NCBI RefSeq assembly: GCF_964199755.1
Contig: NC_133907.1
Location: 1,307,001 to 1,371,000, forward strand
DNA: 64,000 bases
Direction: 5' to 3'
DNA from: Larus michahellis
Lineage: Eukaryota; Chordata; Aves; Charadriiformes; Laridae
Made by a program: the position numbers and the translations under genes. The notes under the pieces are model-generated. The model saw only the letters and a program-made list of their open reading frames with translations, was not told the origin of the DNA and searched no databases. This document shows, in pieces, positions 54,101 through 61,061 of this stretch; within the stretch, counting starts at the first letter, position 1; each line of letters opens with the position of its first letter.

Positions 54101-54898
54101 CAGTCTTCTGTTGCCAGAAATTGTTCTAATAATTGGAAATCTTTTTTTCTTGTAGCTTCATCAATTAACTTTTCAAACTGTCAACAATAAAAGAAAACAG
54201 AGCAACTGTATTACTGTATGCTTAACACCAATACTGATTTAACAAGATTTAATGTTGGCTTTACGCATTCTAAGTTAATATTCTGAATCATAAAACCACT
54301 AAATATAAAACCTAAAGTACAGAACACCGTATCTAATACATTAATCATGCAAATACTTATTCGCTGGGTTTTTAATTATTTGCCAGTTCTCCTTAACAGA
54401 ATGTTTTTATTTTCCTCATAGTACAAATAAATGCTTACTTAAGTGCTCATTGTGTTAATACCCCTTCCTTAGTAGATTTAGTATTTTGCATTTCTAAGTT
54501 ATCTAATAGTGACTTTAAAAGCTATTTATTCGATGACTACCGCCTTCCACAGCTATTTTGCCACTCTATTCTTTCTAGATCAATTATAACCAGATTTCAA
54601 CATTTTGATCTGAAGTATCGTCCCAACTAATTCATGTCTATCAAATGCATATGATTTATTTTCATCAATAACAATTTCCAGTTCTTCTTCCTTTCTACAC
54701 AGCTACTTAGCACTAACCTATGCCAAAGGAAGATTTTTCCTATCACATTCTTTGCCACGCTGCCAATTTTACTTGTAATTAAATACCAGAAAGAGTGCTT
54801 TAAGCTAGTAATTAGAACAATCAATAGTCATATTCTGGTCTATAAGCACATACCTGCATCTCATTCCTGTCTGCCATTTTTGCAAATCATCTACTCAG
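27051..54898 (-). CDS. SYCP2: SYCP2 (synaptonemal complex protein 2), complete coding region
   Basis: SYCP2 is a meiotic chromosome-axis protein that pairs with SYCP3 and recruits HORMA-domain proteins. I rebuilt 44 coding exons from the ATG at 54877 to the TAA at 27051-27053. Each junction was placed by splice signals, reading frame and remembered similarity to mammalian SYCP2. Lengths sum to 4,329 nt with the stop (1,442 residues; human is 1,530). Approximate order: armadillo-like N-terminal domain (1-293, exons 1-11), Spt16M-like domain (294-395, exons 12-14), HORMA closure-motif region (395-435, exons 15-16), a long Ser/Lys-rich divergent middle, and a C-terminal coiled coil (about 1289-1442, exons 39-44) that should bind SYCP3. 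It converges on PHACTR3 and starts near a CpG island. Intron 20 uses a GC donor, and intron 38 may. Exon 5 has two in-frame donors. Confidence 0.96.
27467..27523 (-). CDS. SYCP2: SYCP2 coding exon 43
   Basis: Nineteen whole codons, MRLMKEDIKGLQEKLLKEM, in the heptad-rich C-terminal coiled coil. Donor gtaaat. Confidence 0.95.
27962..28040 (-). CDS. SYCP2: SYCP2 coding exon 42
   Basis: One base completes Arg, followed by IQILKSSFEKNIYHT and VDYEEHIFTSE. The FTSE end matches mammals. Donor gtatgg, phase 0. Confidence 0.93.
28365..28423 (-). CDS. SYCP2: SYCP2 coding exon 41
   Basis: TFWKKHTHTFSTYMKNEQQ plus AG, after a pyrimidine-rich acceptor (tttctttccag). The FW...EQQR pattern matches mammalian SYCP2. 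Donor gttagt. Confidence 0.92.
29182..29281 (-). CDS. SYCP2: SYCP2 coding exon 40
   Basis: Contains EELENFEKDSQSLKNLEKEF, nearly identical to the mammalian coiled coil. One leading G completes Arg. The donor gtttgt is weak but keeps phase. Confidence 0.96.
29363..29457 (-). CDS. SYCP2: SYCP2 coding exon 39
   Basis: Thirty-one codons starting SRSQKMDHFTKQSLRAAHEH, ending phase 2 (AG). Start of the C-terminal coiled coil. Confidence 0.94.
29929..29941. repeat. G homopolymer (13 nt)
   Basis: Thirteen consecutive G on the + strand, followed by an A run, in the SYCP2 intron between coding exons 38 and 39. Confidence 0.9.
30128..30255 (-). CDS. SYCP2: SYCP2 coding exon 38 (GC or GT donor)
   Basis: Two bases complete Val, followed by SESVSTVSVNDMSLL and, further on, CQKLQKEFTKKIE. 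The end is set at a GC donor (GAG|GCAAGG), which gives the same spacing to the next block as in mammals. A GTATAC donor 12 nt further (exon end 30116) also keeps phase and would add four residues. Confidence 0.85.
30570..30731 (-). CDS. SYCP2: SYCP2 coding exon 37
   Basis: Two bases complete Gly before PTIQTFLKRRYHSDTESNSD. The rest is Lys/Glu-rich (EEEKKGKRR). The acceptor attaaag rather than the nearer atacag is required by phase and by the conserved SGPT. Confidence 0.9.
31266..31338 (-). CDS. SYCP2: SYCP2 coding exon 36
   Basis: ECVPRSPLSVTSGSEEPYGP, then IPES plus G. Acceptor gttttag, donor gtacaa. Little conserved in sequence, but phase fits both sides. Confidence 0.85.
32128..32298 (-). 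CDS. SYCP2: SYCP2 coding exon 35
   Basis: Fifty-seven whole codons, starting LSLTTYKTVSGKHTKG and ending KPVARSKEE. Two other frames are partly open, but only this one fits both neighbours. The acceptor gtgtag follows a T-rich tract. A variant acceptor five bases on would shift frame. Confidence 0.85.
32420..32670 (-). CDS. SYCP2: SYCP2 coding exon 34
   Basis: Largest SYCP2 exon here: 83 codons in the disordered middle. It contains RKLTFGNKSFSPVLTEASL, near the mammalian SPIPRPLF-like block. Donor gtaaga. Confidence 0.9.
33082..33268 (-). CDS. SYCP2: SYCP2 coding exon 33
   Basis: Sixty-two codons starting KHMNGENKDDTQQKELQNIL, plus T. Donor gtatgt. Lys/Ser/Glu-rich and probably disordered. 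Confidence 0.9.
34062..34241 (-). CDS. SYCP2: SYCP2 coding exon 32
   Basis: Sixty whole codons with the basic-acidic block RQKRPRRAALAKNYKEPSSS and the following ESESER, matching the mammalian LPRKATK...NYKDLSNSESE region. Donor gtataa. Confidence 0.93.
35864..35928 (-). CDS. SYCP2: SYCP2 coding exon 31
   Basis: Two bases, then KFSEPACHMEKPKGKNANKK and K. Tandem acceptor CAGCAG: using the first CAG would start at 35931 and add one residue. Donor gtaaat. Confidence 0.87.
36298..36472 (-). CDS. SYCP2: SYCP2 coding exon 30
   Basis: Contains HLFSDTDTEYRADDSKTDIS, the best-conserved block of the SYCP2 middle region, then WLQES and DYSRNKN. Donor gtaaga, ends phase 1. Confidence 0.96.
36594..36642 (-). 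CDS. SYCP2: SYCP2 coding exon 29
   Basis: A small exon: one base then NPDDRKTSTEVKGRKK. Phase fits on both sides. Donor gtaagg. Confidence 0.87.
36897..36931. repeat. Perfect 13-bp inverted repeat
   Basis: Arms TCCATGAAGAGAA and TTCTCTTCATGGA pair perfectly around a nine-base loop (36910-36918), in the SYCP2 intron between coding exons 28 and 29. Confidence 0.85.
37147..37202 (-). CDS. SYCP2: SYCP2 coding exon 28
   Basis: VPELHVTELSVHTDPNKK plus GG. Acceptor atttttag. Similarity is weak, but the phase links exons 27 and 29 exactly. Confidence 0.82.
37882..37939 (-). CDS. SYCP2: SYCP2 coding exon 27
   Basis: DDVYNFNISGFDEPTIKLG, closely matching the mammalian DVYNFN...IIKLG block. Donor gtaaga. 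Confidence 0.96.
38059..38123 (-). CDS. SYCP2: SYCP2 coding exon 26
   Basis: EEVQHRNPTTTTFLNVTASR, then I plus AT. The TTF-NVT core is conserved. Donor gtaagt. Confidence 0.93.
38343..38354. repeat. C homopolymer (12 nt)
   Basis: Twelve consecutive C on the + strand, in the SYCP2 intron between coding exons 25 and 26. Confidence 0.9.
38725..38755 (-). CDS. SYCP2: SYCP2 coding exon 25 (31-nt microexon)
   Basis: One base plus PHLNKSSVSK. Acceptor attttttag, donor gtaaca. It joins exons 24 and 26 in phase. Confidence 0.85.
39543..39661 (-). CDS. SYCP2: SYCP2 coding exon 24
   Basis: KTKSKEMTDATKSLITKISD, then RYKVKTDEKSKPRYSLDFN plus AG. It resembles the mammalian SKGKEF...SLISQINKRYKTKDD segment. 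Confidence 0.93.
40182..40276 (-). CDS. SYCP2: SYCP2 coding exon 23
   Basis: Two bases, then RVSETSLHSDATKEEPDLFR and KETANPKQSKM. Donor gtgaga. Confidence 0.89.
40617..40753 (-). CDS. SYCP2: SYCP2 coding exon 22
   Basis: One base, 45 codons starting LSGLLESSFDKTKMLKKRAC, then G. Acceptor ttgttag, donor gttatg. Confidence 0.88.
41488..41545 (-). CDS. SYCP2: SYCP2 coding exon 21
   Basis: AT plus DALDIVPDSQPVERTDKP plus TT. VIPDSQ is conserved in mammals. It follows the GC-AG intron. Donor gtaagt. Confidence 0.93.
41650..41722 (-). CDS. SYCP2: SYCP2 coding exon 20 (GC donor)
   Basis: RMCAEEVLEMIEEAEIEATK, then KQNI plus G. The donor is AG|GCAAGT, a perfect GC-AG consensus. The nearest GT, four bases on, would break the frame of exon 21. 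Confidence 0.88.
41852..41947 (-). CDS. SYCP2: SYCP2 coding exon 19
   Basis: Thirty-two whole codons, SEQRRMLDNEFCETEKMIRK and on to LPEK. Donor gtctgg is weak, but phase 0 fits both sides. Confidence 0.86.
42715..42833 (-). CDS. SYCP2: SYCP2 coding exon 18
   Basis: Two bases, then TPCKGRFKLPLEMMSSAERS; the mammalian counterpart is RRIKPPLQMTSSAEK. Donor gtatgc. Confidence 0.92.
43871..43970 (-). CDS. SYCP2: SYCP2 coding exon 17
   Basis: ITTSGKKKVSEASVLIPGTT, then RFSTRSPLVFVST plus T. The KKxSEAS and RSPxxF signatures are conserved. Donor gtatgt; the open frame continues past it but phase requires this end. Confidence 0.94.
45043..45198 (-). CDS. SYCP2: SYCP2 coding exon 16 (end of closure-motif region)
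   Basis: Fifty-two whole codons starting VLVPESQLSPCLEEKSEEEE. VLVPESQ is almost invariant compared with mammals. Donor gtaagt. Confidence 0.96.
45671..45745 (-). CDS. SYCP2: SYCP2 coding exon 15 (HORMA closure-motif region)
   Basis: GFSKKQSASVAKTTVHVVFD then ESGSQ. With exon 16 it forms the short conserved stretch just after the Spt16M-like domain, where mammalian SYCP2 carries its HORMA-binding closure motif. Confidence 0.95.
46346..46494 (-). CDS. SYCP2: SYCP2 coding exon 14
   Basis: KGSRKLLTIDLKSRMNVGSQ, then EGEKFFLYFDSILEI and KDVTRKIYGLSKCK. End of the Spt16M-like domain. Donor gtaaga. Confidence 0.96.
47050..47110 (-). CDS. SYCP2: SYCP2 coding exon 13
   Basis: DHQWETVIIPEEEVDLYSLE plus G, matching mammalian DHQWEAV.VPEE. 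Donor gtattg. Confidence 0.97.
47614..47709 (-). CDS. SYCP2: SYCP2 coding exon 12
   Basis: LQVPLDENLEEFWIDFNVGS, then RSISFYVAADDT. Start of the Spt16M-like domain. Highly conserved. Donor gtaagc. Confidence 0.97.
47919..47964 (-). CDS. SYCP2: SYCP2 coding exon 11
   Basis: One base completes Arg, followed by VFTYPCLSAALDKYE. Acceptor tcttacag, donor gtaagt. Confidence 0.97.
48634..48686 (-). CDS. SYCP2: SYCP2 coding exon 10
   Basis: DCRKFLNQVNGMLGDKR plus AG, almost identical to mammals. Donor gtaaaa. Confidence 0.97.
48765..48907 (-). CDS. SYCP2: SYCP2 coding exon 9
   Basis: YDLQVAITEALCRMISEKQR, then GELACQWFSMEFVSNAFKGI and KDSEFET. Armadillo-like domain core. Donor gtaagt. Confidence 0.98.
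49040..49085. repeat. GATA-type tetranucleotide array
   Basis: Interrupted AGAT/AAAT units over about 45 nt in the short SYCP2 intron between coding exons 8 and 9. Confidence 0.85.
49550..49584 (-). CDS. SYCP2: SYCP2 coding exon 8 (35-nt microexon)
   Basis: One base, SDMGRRILDAG, one base. Acceptor tttggcag, donor gtgagc. It matches mammalian SSMGERILDAG exactly in length. Confidence 0.95.
50150..50238 (-). CDS. SYCP2: SYCP2 coding exon 7
   Basis: VVRKLNLMLDNMPRDARKKI, then FSSKETLLV plus AT. Acceptor cttcttag, donor gtaaat. Confidence 0.96.
51055..51122 (-). CDS. SYCP2: SYCP2 coding exon 6
   Basis: Two bases, then NFVLRTCTLITDVRISIYVQ, then QE. Donor gtaaac. Confidence 0.94.
52078..52102 (-). 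CDS. SYCP2: SYCP2 coding exon 5 (tandem donors)
   Basis: Short form AICDSRPE plus G, ending at the strong donor AAG|GTGAGC. A second donor (AAA|GTATAC) would extend the exon to 52063, adding GELKK and changing the junction codon while keeping phase. The long form is closer to the mammalian length. Confidence 0.85.
52651..52772 (-). CDS. SYCP2: SYCP2 coding exon 4
   Basis: Two bases, FFSLY, then MVNWFEKVKGILILRGHEKN and EMLTNLAEDFFNVLL. MVxWFEK is conserved. The acceptor (aaaatag) is the only phase-compatible one near and adds residues not seen in mammals. Confidence 0.87.
53661..53793 (-). CDS. SYCP2: SYCP2 coding exon 3
   Basis: ELDRQEVKSISALLNSIQKC, then GKKVSIAGEDGLPAMIKYGL and IGRI plus A. 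Donor gtataa. Armadillo-like domain. Confidence 0.93.
54037..54177 (-). CDS. SYCP2: SYCP2 coding exon 2
   Basis: FEKLIDEATRKKDFQLLEQF, then LATEDCENVSHKCSKQFVNK and LDRLLCR. Clear match to the mammalian N-terminus. Donor gtaatg. Confidence 0.97.
54854..54898 (-). CDS. SYCP2: SYCP2 coding exon 1 with ATG
   Basis: Acceptor ctatgcag at 54899-54900, 21 nt of 5' UTR, ATG at 54877 (context GCAAAAATGG, A at -3 and G at +4), then MADRNEMQ. Donor gtatgt. Mammals have a different but equally short start before LEKCID. Confidence 0.88.
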
Positions 54899-55840
54899 CT
54901 GCATAGGAAAGGAACAATCATCACTTGACCAAAACACAATTCACTGACATAGACTTCTAATGGCTTTTGCAAACGCATCAGTTATCAGTGAAAACACACT
55001 ACAAATTCCAAAATTTGTCAGTAGTGTAAACACTATTTAAGGTATTAATCTAACTGGGGATATAAGGAAACATCCTTACATGGATAAACAATTGATTAAG
55101 AGAGCGGAAGGAAGGATCAACTTTGGCAATGGAGGGCCAGAGAGCCCTGCAGCGGACTCCCAAGCTTTGTCACAGAGAAAAGAGCACGAAGACGGACAGT
55201 TGTGCTGGCAACTCCAGCTATTCAGGACAGGTGAGTCGACAGAACTCCAGAAGGGCCTCATTATAAAATGGCACATGAAATCATTTAAGAAAAACGTGAC
55301 AAACGCATGAAGGGAAAAAGCCTTCCTAATTACACATAGAGTGAGGGGCTCGGAGATAACTATTACACCAAAAAGCAAGACCTCGAAATTATAGTTTCCT
55401 GAAAACATTGTCTTCATATTCAAGAGCAGTCAAAAGTACTTTGAGACTTAACATGTAAAAAACAAACCCCACAATCATTTTTGTGCTTTGTATAAGTTAA
55501 TTTACATCAACTGATCTACCACGTGCAGTTTCGGTCTTCTCACCCCAGAAGTTACGTAAAATTAGACAGAGACATAATGATTAAAAATAGGGAATGACTT
55601 CTGTAGAACAAGCAACTGGGAACACACTAGTCATTTCTCCCATATTACTCCCAAGTAATACAGAAATAACAAATACTGGGTGGGGAAGGTTATTATTTTT
55701 TCCAGGACAAGAATGCAACCACCTACGTTGAAACCTCTGCTATCACCTCACAGGTCTCTTGTCTCCTGCCTAGTCGGACAGGCCAGAGAAGAAAATATAA
55801 AGCCCTTCCAGGTGTCTCCTTCTCGACGACTGAGTGAGAC
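54899..55840 (-). other. SYCP2: SYCP2 5' intron (between CpG island and coding exon 1)
   Basis: The splice acceptor at 54899-54900 implies at least one noncoding exon upstream, most simply in the CpG island at 55.85-56.35 kb. The interval itself shows no further exon that I can support. Confidence 0.55.
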
Positions 55841-56330
55841 CTCCGCGCTCGAAACACAGGTAGTGCCTGGCATCTCCCCTAAGACCCTTGCTACTGAGAG
55901 GAGCGCGCCCCGCAGTGCCCCCGCCTCCTCAACAGCGGGACGCGCCGCGCCGGGAGCGCCGGGGCAGCAGCGAAGGGCCCCGCAGCATGGCGGCCCTCAC
56001 CTCACCGCCGGCAGAGAAAAAAGCGCCACTTCCCGCCGGCCAATCACTTCCAGCGCCCGTAGCCTGCAGCCAATCACTGCCGGCGAGCGCGCCAGGCGGA
56101 CCAATCGCCGTCGTAGTTGCGGGGCGGGAGGAGGGTTTCCTTATCGTGAGGCGCTTCCTCCGCACCTGACGCCCAGCCGGTCAGCCGCCGCGGAGGAGGC
56201 GGCGCTTTGCCGAGGCGTCGCTGCGGGAGGTGGGGAACGGGCGGTGGGGAACGGGCGGGCGGCTGCGGGGGAGCTGCCTCGCGGCGACAGCGGGGAAAAT
56301 TTAGCACGAATGCCACGAATTCCTGCGGAG
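55840..56330. promoter_or_regulatory. CpG-island promoter, probably shared by SYCP2 (-) and FAM217B (+)
   Basis: A sharply GC- and CpG-rich block between AT-rich flanks, lying upstream of SYCP2. In human, as I recall, SYCP2 and FAM217B start head to head about 100 bp apart, so the same arrangement is likely here. A candidate SYCP2 donor (GAG|GTGAGG) lies at 56001/56000 on the - strand. Start sites cannot be fixed from sequence. The long + strand open frame over this block (55680-56432) looks like CpG-rich chance coding. Confidence 0.65.
56040..56105 (+). promoter_or_regulatory. Three CCAAT boxes at about 30-bp spacing
   Basis: CCAAT pentamers at 56040-56044, 56070-56074 and 56101-56105, the first two within the longer word CCAATCACT. 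They match NF-Y sites, all in the same orientation, in the middle of the CpG island. Confidence 0.75.
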
Positions 56331-58527
56331 CACCGGGAAGCATCTCCGTGCATACCTAGAATAAGCAGCAATAGCGGCATGGGGAACTTGGAGCAGCAGC
56401 AGTTCTGTATAAAAATGGAATTCATCATATGAAGCAGAAGTAATTAAAGCCAGTTTGGATTTGGTGCTTTCCCTTACCAGTCACGTTAGCATACACGCAG
56501 GCTTAGACAATCCACAGGTTCCCAGATCTCGTAAAGCAAACAGCCTTACTCATTCCACAGCAAAAGAAAGGCGAGCCGTAAAGCTGGGGAGAAGCGGATC
56601 CCACAGCCCCGCGCTGGTAGCGCTGAGGGGACGGGGACGCCACTGCACCTGCCTCGCTCTCTGATGTCTGCCTTGCTTGGTTCGCAGAAGGGAGGCCAAC
56701 AGAAAGGATTTTCATCAAGTTACGCATTAAACAGTCTGGAACAAGCAGTGAAATTATCTGGGCCACAGATAATGGCAACTATGCTTGAAAAATTCTGAGA
56801 CAATGGAAGCAGAACTGTCTTTAGGGTAGGGCAGCACCGTGTACAGGGACTCTCACTGCAGTCACAGAAATATTCACCTTCAGTGCAGGTACTGGAAAAC
56901 ATTGCACTGGTCCATAGAACCCATCTTTGGCACGGCTGCTGTTGTGGGTAGAACTGAGAAGGGTCAGAAGTGTTGATGCCAACAGTTTTAATACCAAGTG
57001 TCAGCTGAAATAGCTGCCGATCTGAGATCATAAGGAGAAAGCCAAATCAGGAAAGAGGTCAGCACTAACATTAGACTCATGTTGACAAATGACTAATCGT
57101 GTAGACTCGCCGTGCTGTGTTTCTACCAGGCAGTGCTGTAAAGCACATACAACATTGGATTGAGCACTGATGATGCACTAAATTAAGTACCGTATGACTG
57201 TTAGCATATTACCGTTACTACAAGTTGGATTTTTTTTTCTTTGTAAGATAAGTACAAAGAAACTATGACTTTGAAACCCACCATATATTGGTATATTGGT
57301 CTGCAAGTGACAGCTCAGCACTAAGCTGGCTCATGAGTTTTCTTAAATGTTGAAAGGAGTACCATTGACAAGAACAACGTAAAACTGTGAAAAGCTTTAA
57401 TTACAATCTTTTGTATTACAATAGCCGTAGTTTTATTTTTTAAAAAATTAAGCAAGCCCTTTGCAATTGTACAATGCTCCACTAAAATAAAATGAGCTTT
57501 TGTGTAGCATATGTGCTTTATTGATATACTGTGTAAAGTACTTTATTCTGGACAAGATGCTTAATCAGGAAAGACAACCCCTTTTCATTTACATGGATTC
57601 CATATGTTTATTTAAAAAACGTGCTTGAAAGAACCTTGAAAATGTAGACTACTAGACATTAATTTATTGTGTGACTATAATAAATACAGGTTTTTAAAAG
57701 TGCATTATATGGCAATAACCCTTGTGAAGAATTCACTTTTACAAAATCCTCGTTATAAGGGAAGTGTTCGATTTGAACACAGTGCAAGCAATCAAGTTGT
57801 CCTGAGAATTTATAAAGGTGAACATAAGTTTACGCCAGCTGTGTATTACCACTACTCCATGGCTTAATCCCTTTTTTGTCAACTAGAATCCTTTTGATGT
57901 TCACTACTGAATGTGACAGGAAAACATAACTGCAAATTTCATCTTCCCTGTGACAGGTGCCAGTACTGATGTGTGAACGTTTAACAGCTTACCCCAGAGA
58001 TCCCTCTCAGTTCCGCTATAGGGTAGGTCTGCTCAGCTCCAGTCAGTGATGCCAGACACCCCCTTTACTAACAGCTACTGTCAGTTCTTCTCCAGCAGTG
58101 CGGGACAAGCAAAGAGAGAAAGGGCAAACTTGGAATAATACTTTAGCATTCAAGATTTTGCACATGCAAATACCCTGAGAGGTTGCGGAGGGAAGACAAT
58201 ACAAGCCAAACTCATGTTGCCGAGACATTAATTTCCCACCTGATACTGTGGTGTACACAACATTAACCTTTAAACTGACAGCCTCAGCTTTACATCATGT
58301 CCCTGCCTGCAATAACACTCAGATCTGACATTTGCTAGCACATGAGCCTCTCCCAGATGATGGCAACAGCATCTTCCTGCCAGCAGGCCAAGTATTGCAC
58401 TGTAAACTGGTGTCAAATACCAGTCTCATGAGAGAGGGATTTCTAATGGCATGCTGAGAGGCAATTCAGTGTTTTTCCTGATGGGACGGGGAAGGAGGGG
58501 GGGAAATAATATTTTAAAATAGTGCCT

Positions 58528-58533
58528 TTTATT
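58528..58533 (-). terminator. PPP1R3D: Candidate PPP1R3D poly(A) signal
   Basis: AATAAA on the - strand about 2.5 kb after the PPP1R3D stop, roughly the 3' UTR size I recall for the human gene. Other AATAAA copies lie near 57.5-57.7 kb. Confidence 0.25.
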
Positions 58534-60550
58534 CAGCACAAGTGCTCCTGTGCATGTGTCTGTGTTCGTTTTCTTCTTACTTCGATGACAAGTACATAAA
58601 ATGTCACTTCTACGAACTTTAACAATACTGGATAAACTTTAGTGGAATTCCTTAGAGAATGCAAGTTTCAACAAAGTTCAATTTCAATTGATGCCAAGAA
58701 AGATTCTTCTGCAGTCACTGAAGGCATATTTCTGCTCATCTAACTTGACACCTACAGACTCTGTCAGAATTTGGCACAACCCACACTAATGCTGAGAACT
58801 GCAGTATGGCAGAACTAGTCCCGCCGTGTTCTCCCTGTGCTCAGCAGGGATGACACAGTTTGTCCCACCCCAGGTCATCTGCTAACTATAGCAAAAACAT
58901 CTCCACTGACTATGCAGAGCATAGGCTGACTGGTTCAGATGTTATGTCCTGTATTGTCCTATATGTCATTTAGTCACGTGAAGCCCACCACAGGAGGCAA
59001 AAAACCCTTACAATTAGATAGTGCCCCTTCTTTACAGGGCTCTCATTTCTGTGCCATGAGGAAGACTAGACTTCCAGTTGCTGCACTGATTTTTCTAGGA
59101 GACAAGAGTTGCTGCCAGATTGGTAACGGTCACTTCTCTAGCCCAGGTACAGAAAATAACACAGGTGGATTGAAAGCAGGCAGCACTTTTTCCTCTCTGT
59201 AGCTGGGAACCGCACCTCAGCCTCACCTCCTCCTGCGAAACAATTTCAACTTAAATGTTTGACCTCACAGTGCTCCAATACAGAGTTAAAGCAGACAACG
59301 CAGTCAATTCTCAACACTCTCAAGTAGCACTGAGTTTTCTCAGTACTCTGCAAGAGGTGCTCGGCAGCTCACAGAATCATCATTAATGACTTTGGTTCCT
59401 TCGAAAGTCAAAGACTAATGGAACCAGGCAGCTTCTTCACTCGAAGTCCTAGCTTTGCTGAACGGGTATCACAACTAAGTAGCAACATTAGGTTGCCAGA
59501 CACATGAATTTTCTTTGGGTTTCTGCACTTCCAGAATTACTCAGTAGACTTTCTGGACTAATATATACTTGGCTGTTGGTTGCTTACAACTGTGATTTTA
59601 AAAACAACTTGTGATTTTGATGAATAAGCAGCAATCCAAGATGAGATGCCTGAACAAGTGGCCTGATTTTCATAGTATAATCCTTCTAAAAAGCAGCTCT
59701 TGTAATATATCCAGCCAGCCAGTTTTGAAAAATTATGCTCCATGTATAAAGCTAAACACTGCATGCAGTGATGAATACATATGAAAAAAAATCATTGACA
59801 ATCTTTTACTTACTAGATTTAAGCCTGTTGCCAATCTTAAACCACACTGAAACCACAGAATGGAAGTGCCAAGCAAGAGGCATGGGAAGACTGTGTGTAC
59901 GTGTTACTGTGCTCGCCCTGCTGCAGAAGGGATTCTGTTTATGGGTGCAGGTAAGTTTAAACTTACCAGTAAAATCATCATTTTGCTTTGAAATTCCCAC
60001 TTTGTGATGCAAAGGTACTACTGCAGTGTACTGGGATGCTGGGGAACAGGGAGCCAGGATTTAGGGTTCTGATGTATTATTCCAAGGCTCTGTAACCAGC
60101 TCCCTGTATTGTTTTTTTATATATATCTCATATCCATTTCCTGATTTATAAATTTACCTGTTTCAGGTAACAGTGTAAGATCATTAGCGTTCATATAGTG
60201 CTTTGAGATCTTCAACTGTAATGCAACATGAGTGCAAAATTGCTCTAGTTTCCCTTAGTAAGAGCAGGTGCCAAGGAAAGAACAACTCCTGTACCACCAC
60301 CTAGAGAAAAAGCCTACCTGTGCACCACCTGAAAAAGCTGAGAACTTCCCAAGATCTGCCTTGCACAAACTTTGGTAACAATAATTCCTGCTGCCTCCAG
60401 CAAACATTGGAGATAAGAAAAGGCAACCTTTTTTTTTAAAGGAAACAGAGGGGCTGATGGGACATTTTCATTTATGTTCTGCACCTAATAGCATTTAATT
60501 TCCAACCCAAATATTAATGGAAATATTTAACATGGTTACAGTCTTAATTT

Positions 60551-60566
60551 TATATATATATATATA
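60551..60566. repeat. (TA)8 simple repeat
   Basis: Eight TA dinucleotides followed by an A run. Simple repeat. Confidence 0.85.
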
Positions 60567-61061
60567 AAAATACAAGTACTTCCCTACAGTGTCCGCCATC
60601 CAAATCATGTATAGATGGAATAGTGCCCAGACTTGGTGAGACAATTAGAAACAAAACCAGTAAAGCCACACTGCCTATTTAGAAAATAGACAGTACAAAA
60701 TGGTAAAACAAATCAGTTAGAAATATTCTATGCAACCTAGAATATTAATAGCAACATGAAGTGTGTTGTTTTGCCCTCTGGTTGCCTGAGAGCATCCCTT
60801 GGAACCATTCTGCACCGGTACATACGCTAAAAGAAATCACACGGGCTTTCAACAGATGTAACTCAATACACATTTTGGCCCTTTTTGCTTTCCGAGAGGT
60901 TTAGAACAGTTTGTACGGGTCATTCGCTACTTCCCTGCAACACTTTGCCAGGTTTGGCAGGTTTCAAAAAGGAGACTGTTGCCATAGGAGCAGAGAGCCA
61001 GGCCAAGGCCGAGGGTGCCACCGAGACTACTGACAAGCTGCCCTGCATCCACTTTCTTCAT

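Larger units (their letters stand above)
27126..54853 (-). other. SYCP2: SYCP2 introns
   Basis: The spaces between the 44 coding exons are AT-rich introns of about 80 nt to 1.8 kb. I read them for nested genes and repeats. I found only simple tracts (a 13-nt G run, a 12-nt C run, a GATA array) and one strong hairpin at 36897-36931. No transposon family was recognised. Confidence 0.75.
56433..61061. other. Probable FAM217B first intron and PPP1R3D 3' UTR
   Basis: No coding exon was recognised on either strand. The right part should be the PPP1R3D 3' UTR on the - strand. If FAM217B starts in the 56-kb island, as in mammals, the whole stretch is its first intron on the + strand. A (TA)n run lies at 60551-60566. 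Confidence 0.55.

Noticed and set aside
55680-56432. 250-codon + strand open frame over the 56-kb CpG island
   Set aside because: GC-rich composition lacks stops. The peptide is low-complexity Ala/Arg/Pro, no family was recognised, and it overlaps promoter elements.
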